The notes under the pieces were generated by a model that was given only the letters and a program-made list of their open reading frames with translations, ran no database searches and was not told the DNA's origin. Shown one piece after another: positions 35,681 through 43,757 of a stretch of 64,000 nucleotides of DNA (position 1 is its first letter; each line of letters opens with the position of its first letter). The DNA lies in the NCBI RefSeq assembly GCF_004803475.1, contig NZ_SRKY01000002.1, positions 310,001-374,000 on the forward strand, given 5' to 3'. A program made the translations under genes and the position numbers. This DNA comes from Aliishimia ponticola (lineage in GTDB: Bacteria > Pseudomonadota > Alphaproteobacteria > Rhodobacterales > Rhodobacteraceae).

Positions 35681-36708
35681 CGCCGATGGCGCCGCAACGT
35701 GTCGCCGAAACTGATCGTCGGGGTCAGCGTGATGGTCCGCGCCTCGCCGCTGCTGTCTTCGCCCGTGCGTTCAAGAATGATCTTGGCGGCAGCTTCGCCC
35801 ACTTCGCGGCGGCAGGCATCCATCGTGGCCAATTGGCGCGGCAGCCCTTGCAACAGCTCAACCCCGTTAAACCCGGCCAGCCCGATCTGGCCCGGGATGT
35901 CGACACCCTGTTCGATCAGCCAAAGCAGACCGCCCGCGCCAATCAAATCGTTGGAATAGTAAAGGAAATCCAGATCGGGCGAGCGTTCCAGCATCGCTTG
36001 CGTCATCTCCCGCCCCTTGGCCAACGCAGAGCCGCCGGAGTAGAAATCCCGGTCCTCGATCTCGATCCCGGCCTTTGCGAGCGCCTCGGTGAAACCTTCG
36101 AAGCGTTTGCGCGCACGTCGGTCCAGCGGCATTTTGGTGCCCATGAAGCCGATATGCTCATAGCCTTCCTTGATGATGGCTTTTGCCATCTCCGCCCCGG
36201 CCCGGCGGTGCGAAATGCCGACCATGCTGTCGACGGGTTTGCCATCGGTATCCATGATCTCGACCACCGGCGTGCCCGACGCGGCCAGCATGGCACGGGT
36301 GGCTTCCGAATGTTCGAGCCCTGCAATGATCACACCAGAGGGCCGCCACGACAGCATCTCGTAAAGTACACGTTCTTCTTTTTCGGGCTGGTAGTCGGTG
36401 ACGCCCACAACCGGTTGCAGCGGGCTGTCTTCGAACACGTCGTTGATCCCGGAGAGGACTTCGGGAAACACCATGTTGGATAGCGATGGGATGATCACCG
36501 CAACAAGGTTCACACGCTGCGAGGCCAGCGCACCGGCGATCTTGTTGGGGACATAGCCAAGGTCGCGCGCGGCTGTCAGAACCTTCTGCCGGGTCGCTTC
36601 GGACACATCGCCCCGATTGCGCAAAACGCGGCTGACAGTCATCTCCGACACGCCCGAAGCGGCTGAGACATCACGCAGGGTGAGCGGGCGGTGCGGGTTA
36701 TCGGACAA
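35677..36708 (-). CDS. LacI-family transcriptional regulator (GntR-like)
   Basis: A 343-residue repressor-type regulator. The N-terminal helix-turn-helix plus hinge reads LTLRDVSAASGVSEMTVSRV followed by LRNRGDVS. The periplasmic-binding-protein-like effector domain runs from about residue 65 (VNLVAVIIPSLSNMVFPEVL). The frame is open much further upstream, but TTG 36708 gives MSDNPHRPLTL, a normal family start and length. The ligand is probably a sugar acid such as gluconate, given the GntR-type N-terminus, but no sugar genes are adjacent. Confidence 0.88.
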   Translation of the reverse strand: MSDNPHRPLTLRDVSAASGVSEMTVSRVLRNRGDVSEATRQKVLTAARDLGYVPNKIAGALASQRVNLVAVIIPSLSNMVFPEVLSGINDVFEDSPLQPVVGVTDYQPEKEERVLYEMLSWRPSGVIIAGLEHSEATRAMLAASGTPVVEIMDTDGKPVDSMVGISHRRAGAEMAKAIIKEGYEHIGFMGTKMPLDRRARKRFEGFTEALAKAGIEIEDRDFYSGGSALAKGREMTQAMLERSPDLDFLYYSNDLIGAGGLLWLIEQGVDIPGQIGLAGFNGVELLQGLPRQLATMDACRREVGEAAAKIILERTGEDSSGEARTITLTPTISFGDTLRRHRR

Positions 36709-36854
36709 TGGCGTACCTGTATGCTTTTGACAGGATGATAACGCGCGGGGCGCAGGCATAGCAAGCGCGCAAGGCAAGGGCCGGAAAGACGCGCCGGAAC
36801 AGACCTGCTGGGGGCATGACATCACCGCGCGAAGCGGCTAAGACAACGGCGCGC

Positions 36855-36931
36855 GGCCCCGTGGCTCAACTGGATAGAGCAGCCCCCTCCTAAGGGGCAG
36901 GTTGCAGGTTCGAATCCTGCCGGGGTCGCCA
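36855..36931 (+). tRNA. tRNA-Arg, anticodon CCT
   Basis: A 77-nt cloverleaf. Acceptor GGCCCCG pairs with CGGGGTC, the D arm has stem GCTC/GAGC, and the anticodon stem GCCCC/GGGGC encloses the loop CTCCTAA (anticodon CCT). The variable loop is AGGTT, the T arm is GCAGG-TTCGAAT-CCTGC, and discriminator G and CCA are encoded. The base count of the arms sums exactly to 77. It reads AGG codons. The survival-gene island starts immediately downstream. Confidence 0.97.
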
Positions 36932-36961
36932 AGCTCTTCGGGAAGAAGATGCGGTCGGTGA

Positions 36962-36975
36962 TTGATAAACGTCAA
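36962..36975 (+). promoter_or_regulatory. FNR/FixK/Dnr-type box upstream of the 191-aa stress protein gene
   Basis: TTGATAAACGTCAA, a full TTGAY-N4-RTCAA palindrome 53 bases before the ATG. A -10-like TAGGTT starts 21 bases after the box at 36997. Regulator identity (FnrL, FixK or Dnr) cannot be told from the site. Confidence 0.8.
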
Positions 36976-37028
36976 TCTGCGGCTTTTGCCTCCCGCTAGG
37001 TTTAGTCAGTGTTCGCAGGAGGCTGACC

Positions 37029-37604
37029 ATGACCACCGAGCAACCGACGCATCGAACCACATATATCGACGTCCCAGAGGCCGTCGGTGTTTTCGGCAGT
37101 TTCGAGACGCTGCAACAGGCGATTTACGATCTGCGGATGGCCGGGTTCAGCCGCTATGATATCAGTCTGTTGGGCAGCATGGACGCGCTCAAGGAAAAGC
37201 TGGGATCGGCGTATTGGCGCGCTGAGGATCTTGAAGACAACCCCGATGCCCCACGTGCGGCGTTCGTCTCTGAGGAGGCCATTGGCGAATTGGAAGGGGC
37301 CATCGCTGGCGGTTTCTTCTTTCTGGGCTCCTATGTCGCGATGGCGGCGATGTTGACGCCGGTGTCGACCTTGGCGGCTTCCATCGCGGCGATTGCCATT
37401 GGGGGCGGGCCTGCAGGGGTGCTAGGAACGCTTCTGGCCAGGCGCGTCGGGCGCCACCACAAAGATTACTATGCGGAACAGATCGACAATGGCGGTATCT
37501 TGCTGTGGGTTCGGACGGTGAACGCGGAAAAAGAGGATTTGGCGGTTCGAATCCTGAAAGGCCATTCGGGCCGGGATGTGCATGTGCATGGCTGGAGCAA
37601 ATAG
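37029..37604 (+). CDS. Membrane protein of unknown function with general-stress-like N-terminus
   Basis: A 191-residue protein. The N-terminal 45 residues (YIDVPEAVGVFGSFETLQQA onward to ISLLG) resemble the small fold found in general stress and DUF1269-type proteins. A Gly/Ala-rich stretch follows at about 90-145 with two predicted membrane helices (GAIAGGFFFLGSYVAMAAML and STLAASIAAIAIGGGPAGVL). The C-terminus is soluble and includes GILLWVRTVNAEKEDLAVRIL. RBS AGGAGG precedes the ATG. First gene behind an FNR-type box and followed by an HdeD gene, it is probably a low-oxygen stress protein. The biochemical role is unknown. Confidence 0.8.
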   Translation: MTTEQPTHRTTYIDVPEAVGVFGSFETLQQAIYDLRMAGFSRYDISLLGSMDALKEKLGSAYWRAEDLEDNPDAPRAAFVSEEAIGELEGAIAGGFFFLGSYVAMAAMLTPVSTLAASIAAIAIGGGPAGVLGTLLARRVGRHHKDYYAEQIDNGGILLWVRTVNAEKEDLAVRILKGHSGRDVHVHGWSK

Positions 37605-37688
37605 CGCCCAGATGCCCGTTGCTGCCCGCCCGGGGGCGCGTCGCGCTTGCGGCCCGATCTTCAACCACATGATAGGACAATTCAGAAA

Positions 37689-38252
37689 ATGACGCTCAAC
37701 TCGCAAACGCGCGATCCCGAAGCGGCCATCGCGCGGCTTCGCAACATCTGGCTTTGGATCGGTATCGTGATGATCGCCCTTGGGATCGGGGCGCTTTTGA
37801 TGCCGGTGCTCAGTTCGCTGATCGTCGGCGTTCTGATCGGCTGGCTCTTTTTCATCAGCGGCGTGGTCGCAGTCGCTTCGGCGTTCCCATTCCGGGGGAC
37901 GGGGCTGTTTACATGGCAGATCGTTGCCGGGTTGATCACGTTGATCACCGGCGCGCTATTGATCGTTTTCCCGACGCAAGGCGCTGTCGCATTGACGGTG
38001 TTGGTCGGGTTCATCTTCATGCTGACCGGGGTTGCGCAGTCGTTCTACGCGTTTTGGGTACGCCCGGCGCGGGGCTGGGGGTGGGTGCTGACCTCTGCCC
38101 TGCTGAGCATCGCGCTGGGGATATTCATCCTGTCCGCGCTGTCCGAAGCCTCTGCCGTGCTTCTTGGGTTGCTGGTGGGCATCGACTTCCTCAGCACCGG
38201 CATTTCCATGGTGTTGATCGCGCTCTCCGCACGCCGCGCAGGCTTGTCCTGA
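37689..38252 (+). CDS. HdeD-family membrane protein
   Basis: A 187-residue protein with six predicted membrane helices in three hairpins, the HdeD fold (DUF308). Each hairpin carries short turn motifs such as LMPVLSSLIVG and FPTQGAVALTVLVG. HdeD is linked to acid resistance in E. coli, and homologues are common in stress islands. ATG 37689 is used since upstream residues are charged and unlike the family. It probably shares the transcript started at the box at 36962, with a gap of 84 bases. Confidence 0.85.
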   Translation: MTLNSQTRDPEAAIARLRNIWLWIGIVMIALGIGALLMPVLSSLIVGVLIGWLFFISGVVAVASAFPFRGTGLFTWQIVAGLITLITGALLIVFPTQGAVALTVLVGFIFMLTGVAQSFYAFWVRPARGWGWVLTSALLSIALGIFILSALSEASAVLLGLLVGIDFLSTGISMVLIALSARRAGLS

Positions 38253-38287
38253 GCGCCCCCTTCCGCCCGCGCCCAAGGGGCTGGGGA

Positions 38288-38301
38288 TTGATGAACGTCA
38301 A
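38288..38301 (+). promoter_or_regulatory. FNR/FixK/Dnr-type box upstream of the AhpD-like and FtsH genes
   Basis: TTGATGAACGTCAA, a full match to TTGAY-N4-RTCAA, 57 bases before the GTG start. A -10-like TATCCT begins at 38323, 21 bases after the box, the same spacing as at other boxes in the island. Confidence 0.8.
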
Positions 38302-38358
38302 ACATGGGCTTGCTCGGGTGCATATCCTGCAAGGACAGACTGGAAGGGAGTTTGGAAG

Positions 38359-38712
38359 GTGAAAGACTATTCAGTTATCGCAAGCGAATATCACTCCGGT
38401 TACGCGAAACTGGCCGAAGAGATACCGAGCGCGACGGCGACATTCGGTCGCCTGGTCATGGAGGCAACCGCCGAGGGGGCGCTGTCCACAAAGGTCAAGG
38501 AACTCATCGCGTTCGGTATCGCGATTTCCGTGCGATGCGATGGTTGCATCGCGCATCATTCGCAAGCGGTCGTAAAGGCGGGCGCCACGCGGGCGGAAGT
38601 GGCGGAGATGATCGGCGTTGCCATTCTGATGGGAGGCGGGCCTGCGTCGGTCTATGGGGCGGAGGCACTGCGCGCCTATGATGAGGCGGCCAGCGCGGCC
38701 CCCGGCGGTTAA
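38359..38712 (+). CDS. Carboxymuconolactone decarboxylase/AhpD-like protein
   Basis: A 117-residue alpha-helical protein with the AhpD redox motif CDGC-IAHH (about 54-61), two cysteines and the following histidine as in alkylhydroperoxidase-like CMD proteins. It starts with GTG preceded by GGGAG. Peroxide or peroxynitrite reduction is likely, but the reductant is not known. It precedes the ftsH-like gene by 29 to 44 bases and probably shares the FNR-box transcript, so redox protection and membrane protein turnover are linked here. Confidence 0.87.
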   Translation: MKDYSVIASEYHSGYAKLAEEIPSATATFGRLVMEATAEGALSTKVKELIAFGIAISVRCDGCIAHHSQAVVKAGATRAEVAEMIGVAILMGGGPASVYGAEALRAYDEAASAAPGG

Positions 38713-38756
38713 GCCATCACGCGCCGCCCCCGGCCGGGTTCATGACGAGGAAAGCG

Positions 38757-40601
38757 ATGGAAAAGCGACAACAGTTCAACTGGGGCTTCTGGCTCATCGC
38801 GGCACTGGTGTGGATGGGAATACAGGTCTGGATCGGCTATCGCGACGTGGCCCCGCTGTCCTATAGCGAATTTCTTGAAAGCCTTGAAAAAGGCGGGATC
38901 GCCGAAATCACGGTAACGGAAACGCTGGTCGAAGGCCGACTGAGCGAGCCGGTAGATGGCCGGGAATACTTCGTCGTGCGCCGGGTGGACCCGGACTTTG
39001 CCGCCGAGCTGGAACAATATGATGTTCCTTTCTCGGGCGGGTCCGACCAGACATGGCTGACGACGCTGCTGTCGTGGGTGCTTCCTGTTCTTCTGTTCTT
39101 CGGTCTGTGGATGATCCTGATGCGGCGCATGTCCGGATCGCAAGGGTTTGGCAGCCTCGTGAATATCGGCAAGTCGAAGGCCAAGGTGTATCTTGAAACG
39201 CAGACCGGCGTGACCTTCGATGATGTGGCCGGGGTGGATGAGGCCAAGAGCGAGTTGCAGGAAATCGTCTCTTTCCTGAAGAACAAGGAAAAGTATGGCC
39301 GTCTAGGCGCGCATATTCCCAAGGGCATCCTGCTTGTCGGGCCGCCGGGTACGGGCAAAACCCTGTTGGCCCGCGCGGTGGCGGGGGAGGCCGGGGTGCC
39401 GTTCTTTTCGATCTCTGGCTCGGAATTCGTGGAGATGTTCGTCGGTGTCGGGGCCGCGCGGGTGCGCGATCTGTTCGAACAGGCACGCGGGGCGGCGCCC
39501 TGCATCATCTTCATCGACGAACTGGATGCGCTGGGCCGCGCGCGGGCTGCGGTGTCCGGCTATGGTGGCAGCGATGAAAAAGAGCAGACGCTGAACCAGC
39601 TTCTGTCTGAACTGGACGGTTTCGATCCGCGGGTCGGCATCGTTCTTCTGGCCGCGACCAACCGACCCGAAGTACTGGATGCGGCGCTGTTGCGGGCGGG
39701 CCGCTTCGATCGGCAGATCGTCGTTGACCGGCCCGAGCGCAAGGGCCGCGCCGCAATCCTGAAGGTGCATGCCAAGGGCGTTCAACTGGCAAATGACGTG
39801 GACCTGGATCAGGTTGCCGCGCTGACCCCCGGATTCACCGGGGCCGATCTTGCGAATTTGGTGAATGAGGCGGCGATTGTCGCGACGCGGCGCAGCGGCG
39901 ACAAGGTGACAATGGCCGACCTGACCGCCGCCGTCGAACGCATCGTGGCAGGCGTCGAACGCAAATCACGGGTGCTGGGCGATGCGGAACGGACCCGTGT
40001 CGCACATCACGAAATGGGCCATGCTCTTGTCGCCGCGCATGTTCCCCATGCCGATCCGGTGCACAAGGTTTCGATCATTCCGCGTTCGATCGGGGCGCTT
40101 GGCTATACCTTGCAGCGCCCGACCGAAGACCGCTTCTTGATCACCTTCTCCGAGTTGCAGGACCGGATGGCCGTGCTGATGGCGGGCCGCGCGGCAGAGG
40201 AATTGATCTTCGACGAGGTGTCTACCGGGGCGTCTGACGATCTGGCGAAGGCCACGGATATCGCGCGTGAATGCGTGACGCGGTTCGGCATGGTCGAAGG
40301 GGTCGGCCAGGCGGTTCTGGAAGACAAACCGGGCCAATATCTGGACCAGCAAAGCGCGGTCTTTGCCTCAAGGGACTATTCCGAGGCCACCGCCAGAGAG
40401 ATCGATTTGGCGGTGCGCGGGTTGATTGCGGCGGCGTATGATCAGGCCAAGGCTGTGTTGTCCTCCCGGCTGGAGGATCTGAAAGCGGGCGCTGCCCTTC
40501 TGCTTGAGAAAGAGACCATCACGCCCACCGAATTCCCGCCGATTGCGCGGCAGGCACAGACCGATACGTCCAAGGTTCCACGCGCGGCCTCCGCGCGCTG
40601 A
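38757..40601 (+). CDS. FtsH-family membrane-anchored ATP-dependent zinc metalloprotease (accessory copy)
   Basis: A 614-residue AAA+ protease. Residue numbers here count from ATG 38742. Membrane helices are about 14-32 and 104-126. The AAA module has Walker A GPPGTGKT (200-207), Walker B IIFIDE (255-260) and the second region [20 protein letters not shown]. The protease site is HEMGH (423-427), with the distal Asp in [11 protein letters not shown] 38757 is chosen over 38742 because GAGGAAAG lies just before it. As part of a stress operon it is probably an additional FtsH, not the essential one. Lack of nearby tilS or folP supports that. Confidence 0.92.
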   Translation: MEKRQQFNWGFWLIAALVWMGIQVWIGYRDVAPLSYSEFLESLEKGGIAEITVTETLVEGRLSEPVDGREYFVVRRVDPDFAAELEQYDVPFSGGSDQTWLTTLLSWVLPVLLFFGLWMILMRRMSGSQGFGSLVNIGKSKAKVYLETQTGVTFDDVAGVDEAKSELQEIVSFLKNKEKYGRLGAHIPKGILLVGPPGTGKTLLARAVAGEAGVPFFSISGSEFVEMFVGVGAARVRDLFEQARGAAPCIIFIDELDALGRARAAVSGYGGSDEKEQTLNQLLSELDGFDPRVGIVLLAATNRPEVLDAALLRAGRFDRQIVVDRPERKGRAAILKVHAKGVQLANDVDLDQVAALTPGFTGADLANLVNEAAIVATRRSGDKVTMADLTAAVERIVAGVERKSRVLGDAERTRVAHHEMGHALVAAHVPHADPVHKVSIIPRSIGALGYTLQRPTEDRFLITFSELQDRMAVLMAGRAAEELIFDEVSTGASDDLAKATDIARECVTRFGMVEGVGQAVLEDKPGQYLDQQSAVFASRDYSEATAREIDLAVRGLIAAAYDQAKAVLSSRLEDLKAGAALLLEKETITPTEFPPIARQAQTDTSKVPRAASAR

Positions 40602-40630
40602 CGGGCGCGGTTCCATCCTGCGGATTGGTT

Positions 40631-40664
40631 GGCGTCCGGTCTAGCGCGTGCCGGACCGGACGCC
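40631..40664. terminator. Perfect hairpin between convergent ftsH-like and usp genes
   Basis: GGCGTCCGGT (40631-40640) and ACCGGACGCC (40655-40664) form a perfect 10-bp stem with a 14-nt loop in the 96-base convergent gap. There is no T-run. It probably acts as a bidirectional transcript end. Confidence 0.55.
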
Positions 40665-40697
40665 ATGTGGCGCTCTGAAACGCGGGGGGAGGAATGC

Positions 40698-41552
40698 TCA
40701 GTGCGCCAAAAACACGGGCTGCTCTGTCTGTTCCATCAAGGTCCGCGTCGTTCCGCCAAACAGCGCTTCGCGGGTTCTTGAATGGCTGTAAGAGCCCATC
40801 ACGATCAAGTCGGCCCCAGCCTCTTTCGACCTGTCCAGAATGCACTGTCCGATCTCGTTCCCACCGCTGGTATATTGCTGGACCGTGACATTGCAGCCGT
40901 GATGCGTCAGCCAACCGGCCACATCCACACCGGGGTCTTCACCCTCGTAATACTCACTCATCACCGGATCGATTGTTCCGATTGTCACCTGCTCTGCCTG
41001 CCGTAGAAGGGGCAGGGCCTGATGAACGGCGCGGGCAGTGTGCAGATGGGTGTTCCAGGCGACGAAAATCCGCTTGGGCTGTTGCAGTGCCGTGGCGTCC
41101 GTATCGTTCAACAGAACCCCGATCGGGGATTGAAAGAGCACCCCGTAAACGACCTGCCGGAACAGCGTGCCGGGATCGCGCAGGTCGTCGCTGACCATTG
41201 CGACATCGCACAGCATTGCGCGGCGCGCGATTGCATCGGCAATCCGCGACGGCTCGGTCGAAATGACCGACACTCCGCCAGCGACGTCATGTTGCTGAAG
41301 AAGCGTTTCGATCTCGTCCTGCTTGGCCTTGAGCGCCGCGTTGTTCTTGACCACCGCTTCCTGCCATTCCGGCGGGATCACAGAGCCCCCGTAGGGCGGG
41401 ATGCTGGCAGCATAGTATGGAAATTCGGGAACTTCGCCGACAAGCAGGATGGCGACTTTTGCGGGTATGGCGCGGATCGTCTCCAGCTTCGCGGCGAGCG
41501 TATCCATCGCCGCGTCCTGACCGACCGCAATCAGTATCGTGCCGTTTTTCAT
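40698..41552 (-). CDS. Universal stress protein, tandem Usp domains
   Basis: A 284-residue protein with two Usp halves. The first begins TILIAVGQD and ends around residue 140. The second contains PKRIFVAWNTHLHTARAVHQALPLL and ends with the typical GADLIVMGSYSHSRTREALFGG region. In canonical ATP-binding Usps the last motif is GxxGxxxxxxxxxGS/T; here it is altered (GSYSHSRTREALFGGTTR), so nucleotide binding is uncertain. RBS AAGGAT precedes ATG 41552. It is divergent from hsp20, each with its own FNR-type box. Confidence 0.9.
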   Translation of the reverse strand: MKNGTILIAVGQDAAMDTLAAKLETIRAIPAKVAILLVGEVPEFPYYAASIPPYGGSVIPPEWQEAVVKNNAALKAKQDEIETLLQQHDVAGGVSVISTEPSRIADAIARRAMLCDVAMVSDDLRDPGTLFRQVVYGVLFQSPIGVLLNDTDATALQQPKRIFVAWNTHLHTARAVHQALPLLRQAEQVTIGTIDPVMSEYYEGEDPGVDVAGWLTHHGCNVTVQQYTSGGNEIGQCILDRSKEAGADLIVMGSYSHSRTREALFGGTTRTLMEQTEQPVFLAH

Positions 41553-41606
41553 ATCGGTTATCCTTGTTCTCACGAGGATACTCTAAAGGCCGAGACTGCG
41601 ATCTCC

Positions 41607-41620
41607 TTGACGTTGATCAA
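41607..41620 (-). promoter_or_regulatory. FNR/FixK/Dnr-type box for the universal stress protein gene
   Basis: TTGACGTTGATCAA, 55 bases before the usp ATG. Reading on the minus strand, a TAGAGT -10-like hexamer begins 21 bases after the box. It has ATCAA rather than GTCAA in the second half-site. Confidence 0.8.
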
Positions 41621-41644
41621 TCGCCGCTTCGGGCCGGTGGTGGA

Positions 41645-41658
41645 TTGACGAACGTCAA
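41645..41658 (+). promoter_or_regulatory. FNR/FixK/Dnr-type box for hsp20
   Basis: TTGACGAACGTCAA, 62 bases before the hsp20 ATG. TATGGT starts 21 bases after the box (41680-41685). It lies only 24 bases from the divergent usp box, so two dimers could sit side by side. Confidence 0.83.
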
Positions 41659-41720
41659 ACGCAAGCTGGGCCGTCCGGGTATGGTGTGCACATTCGTCAA
41701 CATATTGAAGGAGGACTGAC

Positions 41721-42206
41721 ATGGCTTATCACGACTGGCTGCCGACATCTTGGCTGCAACATAAGGACGGTAACAGCGAGCCGCTCGTGTCGCTGCGCAA
41801 GCAAGTGGATTCTTTGTTCGATGATTTCGATCGCGGCTTCTGGGCGCGCAGTGCGGATTTCGCGGTGCGGTCCAATATCAGCGAAACCGACAAGGAGGTG
41901 TGCATCACCGCCGAGCTGCCGGGGATGACCGAGGACGATATTGACGTATCGGTGGCGGGCAACCGGATCACCGTGAAAGGGCAGAAGAAATCCGAAACCG
42001 AAGAGAGGAAAGACGAAGAGGGCCGTCAGTTTCTTCAGGTGGAGCGTATGTCCGGTGCCTTTCAACGCAGCATCGCCCTGCCGTTCGATATCGACGGCGA
42101 CGCGGTGACTGCCAAGGTGAAGGACGGCGTCCTGACGGTGACGGTGCCCAAACCCGCGGAAGTGGCCCAAAACACCAAGAAGATCGAGGTGTCACGATCC
42201 AATTGA
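41721..42206 (+). CDS. Small heat shock protein, Hsp20/alpha-crystallin family
   Basis: A 161-residue holdase chaperone. The alpha-crystallin domain (about 45-150) is clear: VRSNISETDKEVCITAELPGM, the ISVAGNRITVKGQKK-type strand, and the C-terminal GVLTVTVPK of the domain's last strands. A short N-terminal arm and a KIEVSRSN tail complete a normal class A-like length. A strong GGAGGA RBS precedes the ATG, and its own FNR-type box drives it. It prevents aggregation when ATP is scarce, which fits the island's theme. Confidence 0.95.
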   Translation: MAYHDWLPTSWLQHKDGNSEPLVSLRKQVDSLFDDFDRGFWARSADFAVRSNISETDKEVCITAELPGMTEDDIDVSVAGNRITVKGQKKSETEERKDEEGRQFLQVERMSGAFQRSIALPFDIDGDAVTAKVKDGVLTVTVPKPAEVAQNTKKIEVSRSN

Positions 42207-42280
42207 GCGCGATACAGCACCTGATCGGACCGAACTGCGCCCATCTGCGCGGTATAAGTGGCCGTCGCGGTGCCACGCCT

Positions 42281-42303
42281 GAAGGGCTGGAAACACGCCC
42301 TTC
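42281..42303 (+). terminator. Hairpin between hsp20 and the ZIP transporter gene
   Basis: GAAGGGC (42281-42287) pairs with GCCCTTC (42297-42303), with a 9-nt loop. A short TTTT follows about 12 bases later. It may partly end the hsp20 transcript, leaving read-through into the ZIP gene. Confidence 0.35.
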
Positions 42304-42354
42304 GGGCACATCGCTTTTGGTCGGGCCGGGTCAAATGACGGCCGGACCCTCTCA

Positions 42355-43128
42355 ATGACCCCGTTGGCGGCGGGCATTCTTGGCAGTCTTGCCGCAGGAT
42401 TGATGACGTCAGTCGGTGCAGTGCCTGTCTTGCTCAGGCGGACCTTCTCGGTCGGCCTGCAGGACGTGCTGTTGGGATTTGCGGCGGGGGTGATGCTGGC
42501 GGCCTCGTTCTTTTCGCTGATCATTCCCGGTATCGAAGCCTCCGCCCTCCTTTACGGGCCGGGATGGTGGCCCGCGACCATCGCCGCAATCGGCATCCTA
42601 ATGGGCGCAGCGGCGATCTGGCTAATGGACCGCACGATCCCGCACCAGCATTTCCGTTCCGGCAAGGAGGGACCGCAAAGCGACTCCCTGACCAAGATCT
42701 GGCTTTTCGTCTTCGCCATCACGATCCACAACATCCCCGAAGGGCTGGCGGTGGGTGTGGGATTTGTTGGCGGCGACGTCGAGGCCGGCCTGCAACTGGC
42801 GTTCGGCATCGGCCTGCAAAATGCGCCAGAGGGGCTGGCCGTCGCCTTGGCCCTGCAAAGCGAGGGCTATTCCAAGTGGTACGCTTTCATCGTCGCGGGT
42901 CTGACCGGCCTTGTGGAACCCATTGCGGGTGCGGCCGGGGCGGCGGCGGTGAGCGTCGCGGAAGTTCTGCTGCCCTGGGGCATGGTCTTTGCGGCGGGGG
43001 CGATGATCTACGTCATCAGCCACGAGATCATCCCCGAAACGCACCGCCGTGGCCATCAAGATGAGGCCACGGTGGGTTTGATGATCGGCTTGGTCGTGAT
43101 GCTGCTTCTGGATGTGGGCCTTGGCTGA
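42355..43128 (+). CDS. ZIP-family metal transporter (GufA/ZupT type)
   Basis: A 257-residue protein with about eight membrane segments. The two metal-binding helices are visible: HNIPEGLAVGVGF (about 125-137) and LQNAPEGLAVALAL (about 154-167), the latter in the N-x-PEG form typical of GufA-like ZIP proteins. It imports zinc, iron or manganese into the cytoplasm. Its position after hsp20 and in the same direction suggests the same low-oxygen control, perhaps to supply metal to the FtsH-type protease or to iron-sulfur enzymes. Confidence 0.88.
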   Translation: MTPLAAGILGSLAAGLMTSVGAVPVLLRRTFSVGLQDVLLGFAAGVMLAASFFSLIIPGIEASALLYGPGWWPATIAAIGILMGAAAIWLMDRTIPHQHFRSGKEGPQSDSLTKIWLFVFAITIHNIPEGLAVGVGFVGGDVEAGLQLAFGIGLQNAPEGLAVALALQSEGYSKWYAFIVAGLTGLVEPIAGAAGAAAVSVAEVLLPWGMVFAAGAMIYVISHEIIPETHRRGHQDEATVGLMIGLVVMLLLDVGLG

Positions 43129-43146
43129 GTCAGCGGCGCAGGGGGA

Positions 43147-43575
43147 TCAAACCGGTTCGGACTTGGCGGTCTTGGTCACACGTTTCACGGTCTCGGCGCT
43201 TTCCTGAACCGCTTCGACCTCATTGCTGACAGCCGCTGCCGTGCTGCTTGTCACCAACTCCATGTAGTCCTTTGCGTCTTCGGCCAGCTTTTCCATCATG
43301 TCCGATTGCCATTTGGACAGAATGGTCATGGCTTCGGCCGGGTTGCCAAAGGCTTTTTCGGTCAACTCTTTGCTGGCTTCCATGGCGTGTTTCGTGGCCT
43401 CGTGGCGGCGCTTGAACCACGCGGAGGAAAACTTTTCCAACTCGTTCAGAAATGTATCTTGGGTCGTCCAGAAATGCGTGCTTTGCGCTTCTGCAGCGGG
43501 AAGAATGGCGGCAACGGATTGCCCGGATTTGACCACTTCCTGCATCTCTTCGATTATCTTGCTGACATAGGACAT
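43147..43575 (-). CDS. Phasin-like protein
   Basis: A 142-residue, almost wholly helical and amphipathic protein. It has the hallmarks of phasin_2-type PHA granule surface proteins: AFGNPAEAMTILSKWQSDMMEKLAEDAKDYMEL and a C-terminal charged tail ending VTKTAKSEPV. RBS AGGAGA precedes ATG 43575. Identification rests on composition and the typical F-x-NPAEAM-x-x-x-xKWQSD pattern. The PHB synthase operon lies about 7 kb away in the same island, and both have FNR-type boxes. Confidence 0.8.
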   Translation of the reverse strand: MSYVSKIIEEMQEVVKSGQSVAAILPAAEAQSTHFWTTQDTFLNELEKFSSAWFKRRHEATKHAMEASKELTEKAFGNPAEAMTILSKWQSDMMEKLAEDAKDYMELVTSSTAAAVSNEVEAVQESAETVKRVTKTAKSEPV

Positions 43576-43700
43576 CGCGTTCTCCTGACAGTGCGAATTG
43601 GTGATATGCATCGGGGGGTATGTCGCAGAACCGAGCGGACCCGGCGCTCCGGTCATCTCCCCCGATGGATTCAGACGTAGCGTTTTGGATGTGACCCAGA

Positions 43701-43714
43701 TTGACTTCGGTCAA
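43701..43714 (-). promoter_or_regulatory. FNR/FixK/Dnr-type box for the phasin gene
   Basis: TTGACTTCGGTCAA, a full match, 126 bases upstream of the phasin ATG on the minus strand. A TA-starting hexamer (TACGTC) sits at the 21-base spacing but matches the -10 consensus poorly, so promoter geometry is less clear here. Confidence 0.7.
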
Positions 43715-43757
43715 TTTTCGGACGCCGCAGGGGTGCGGCGCCTTCTGGTGCCTCACA

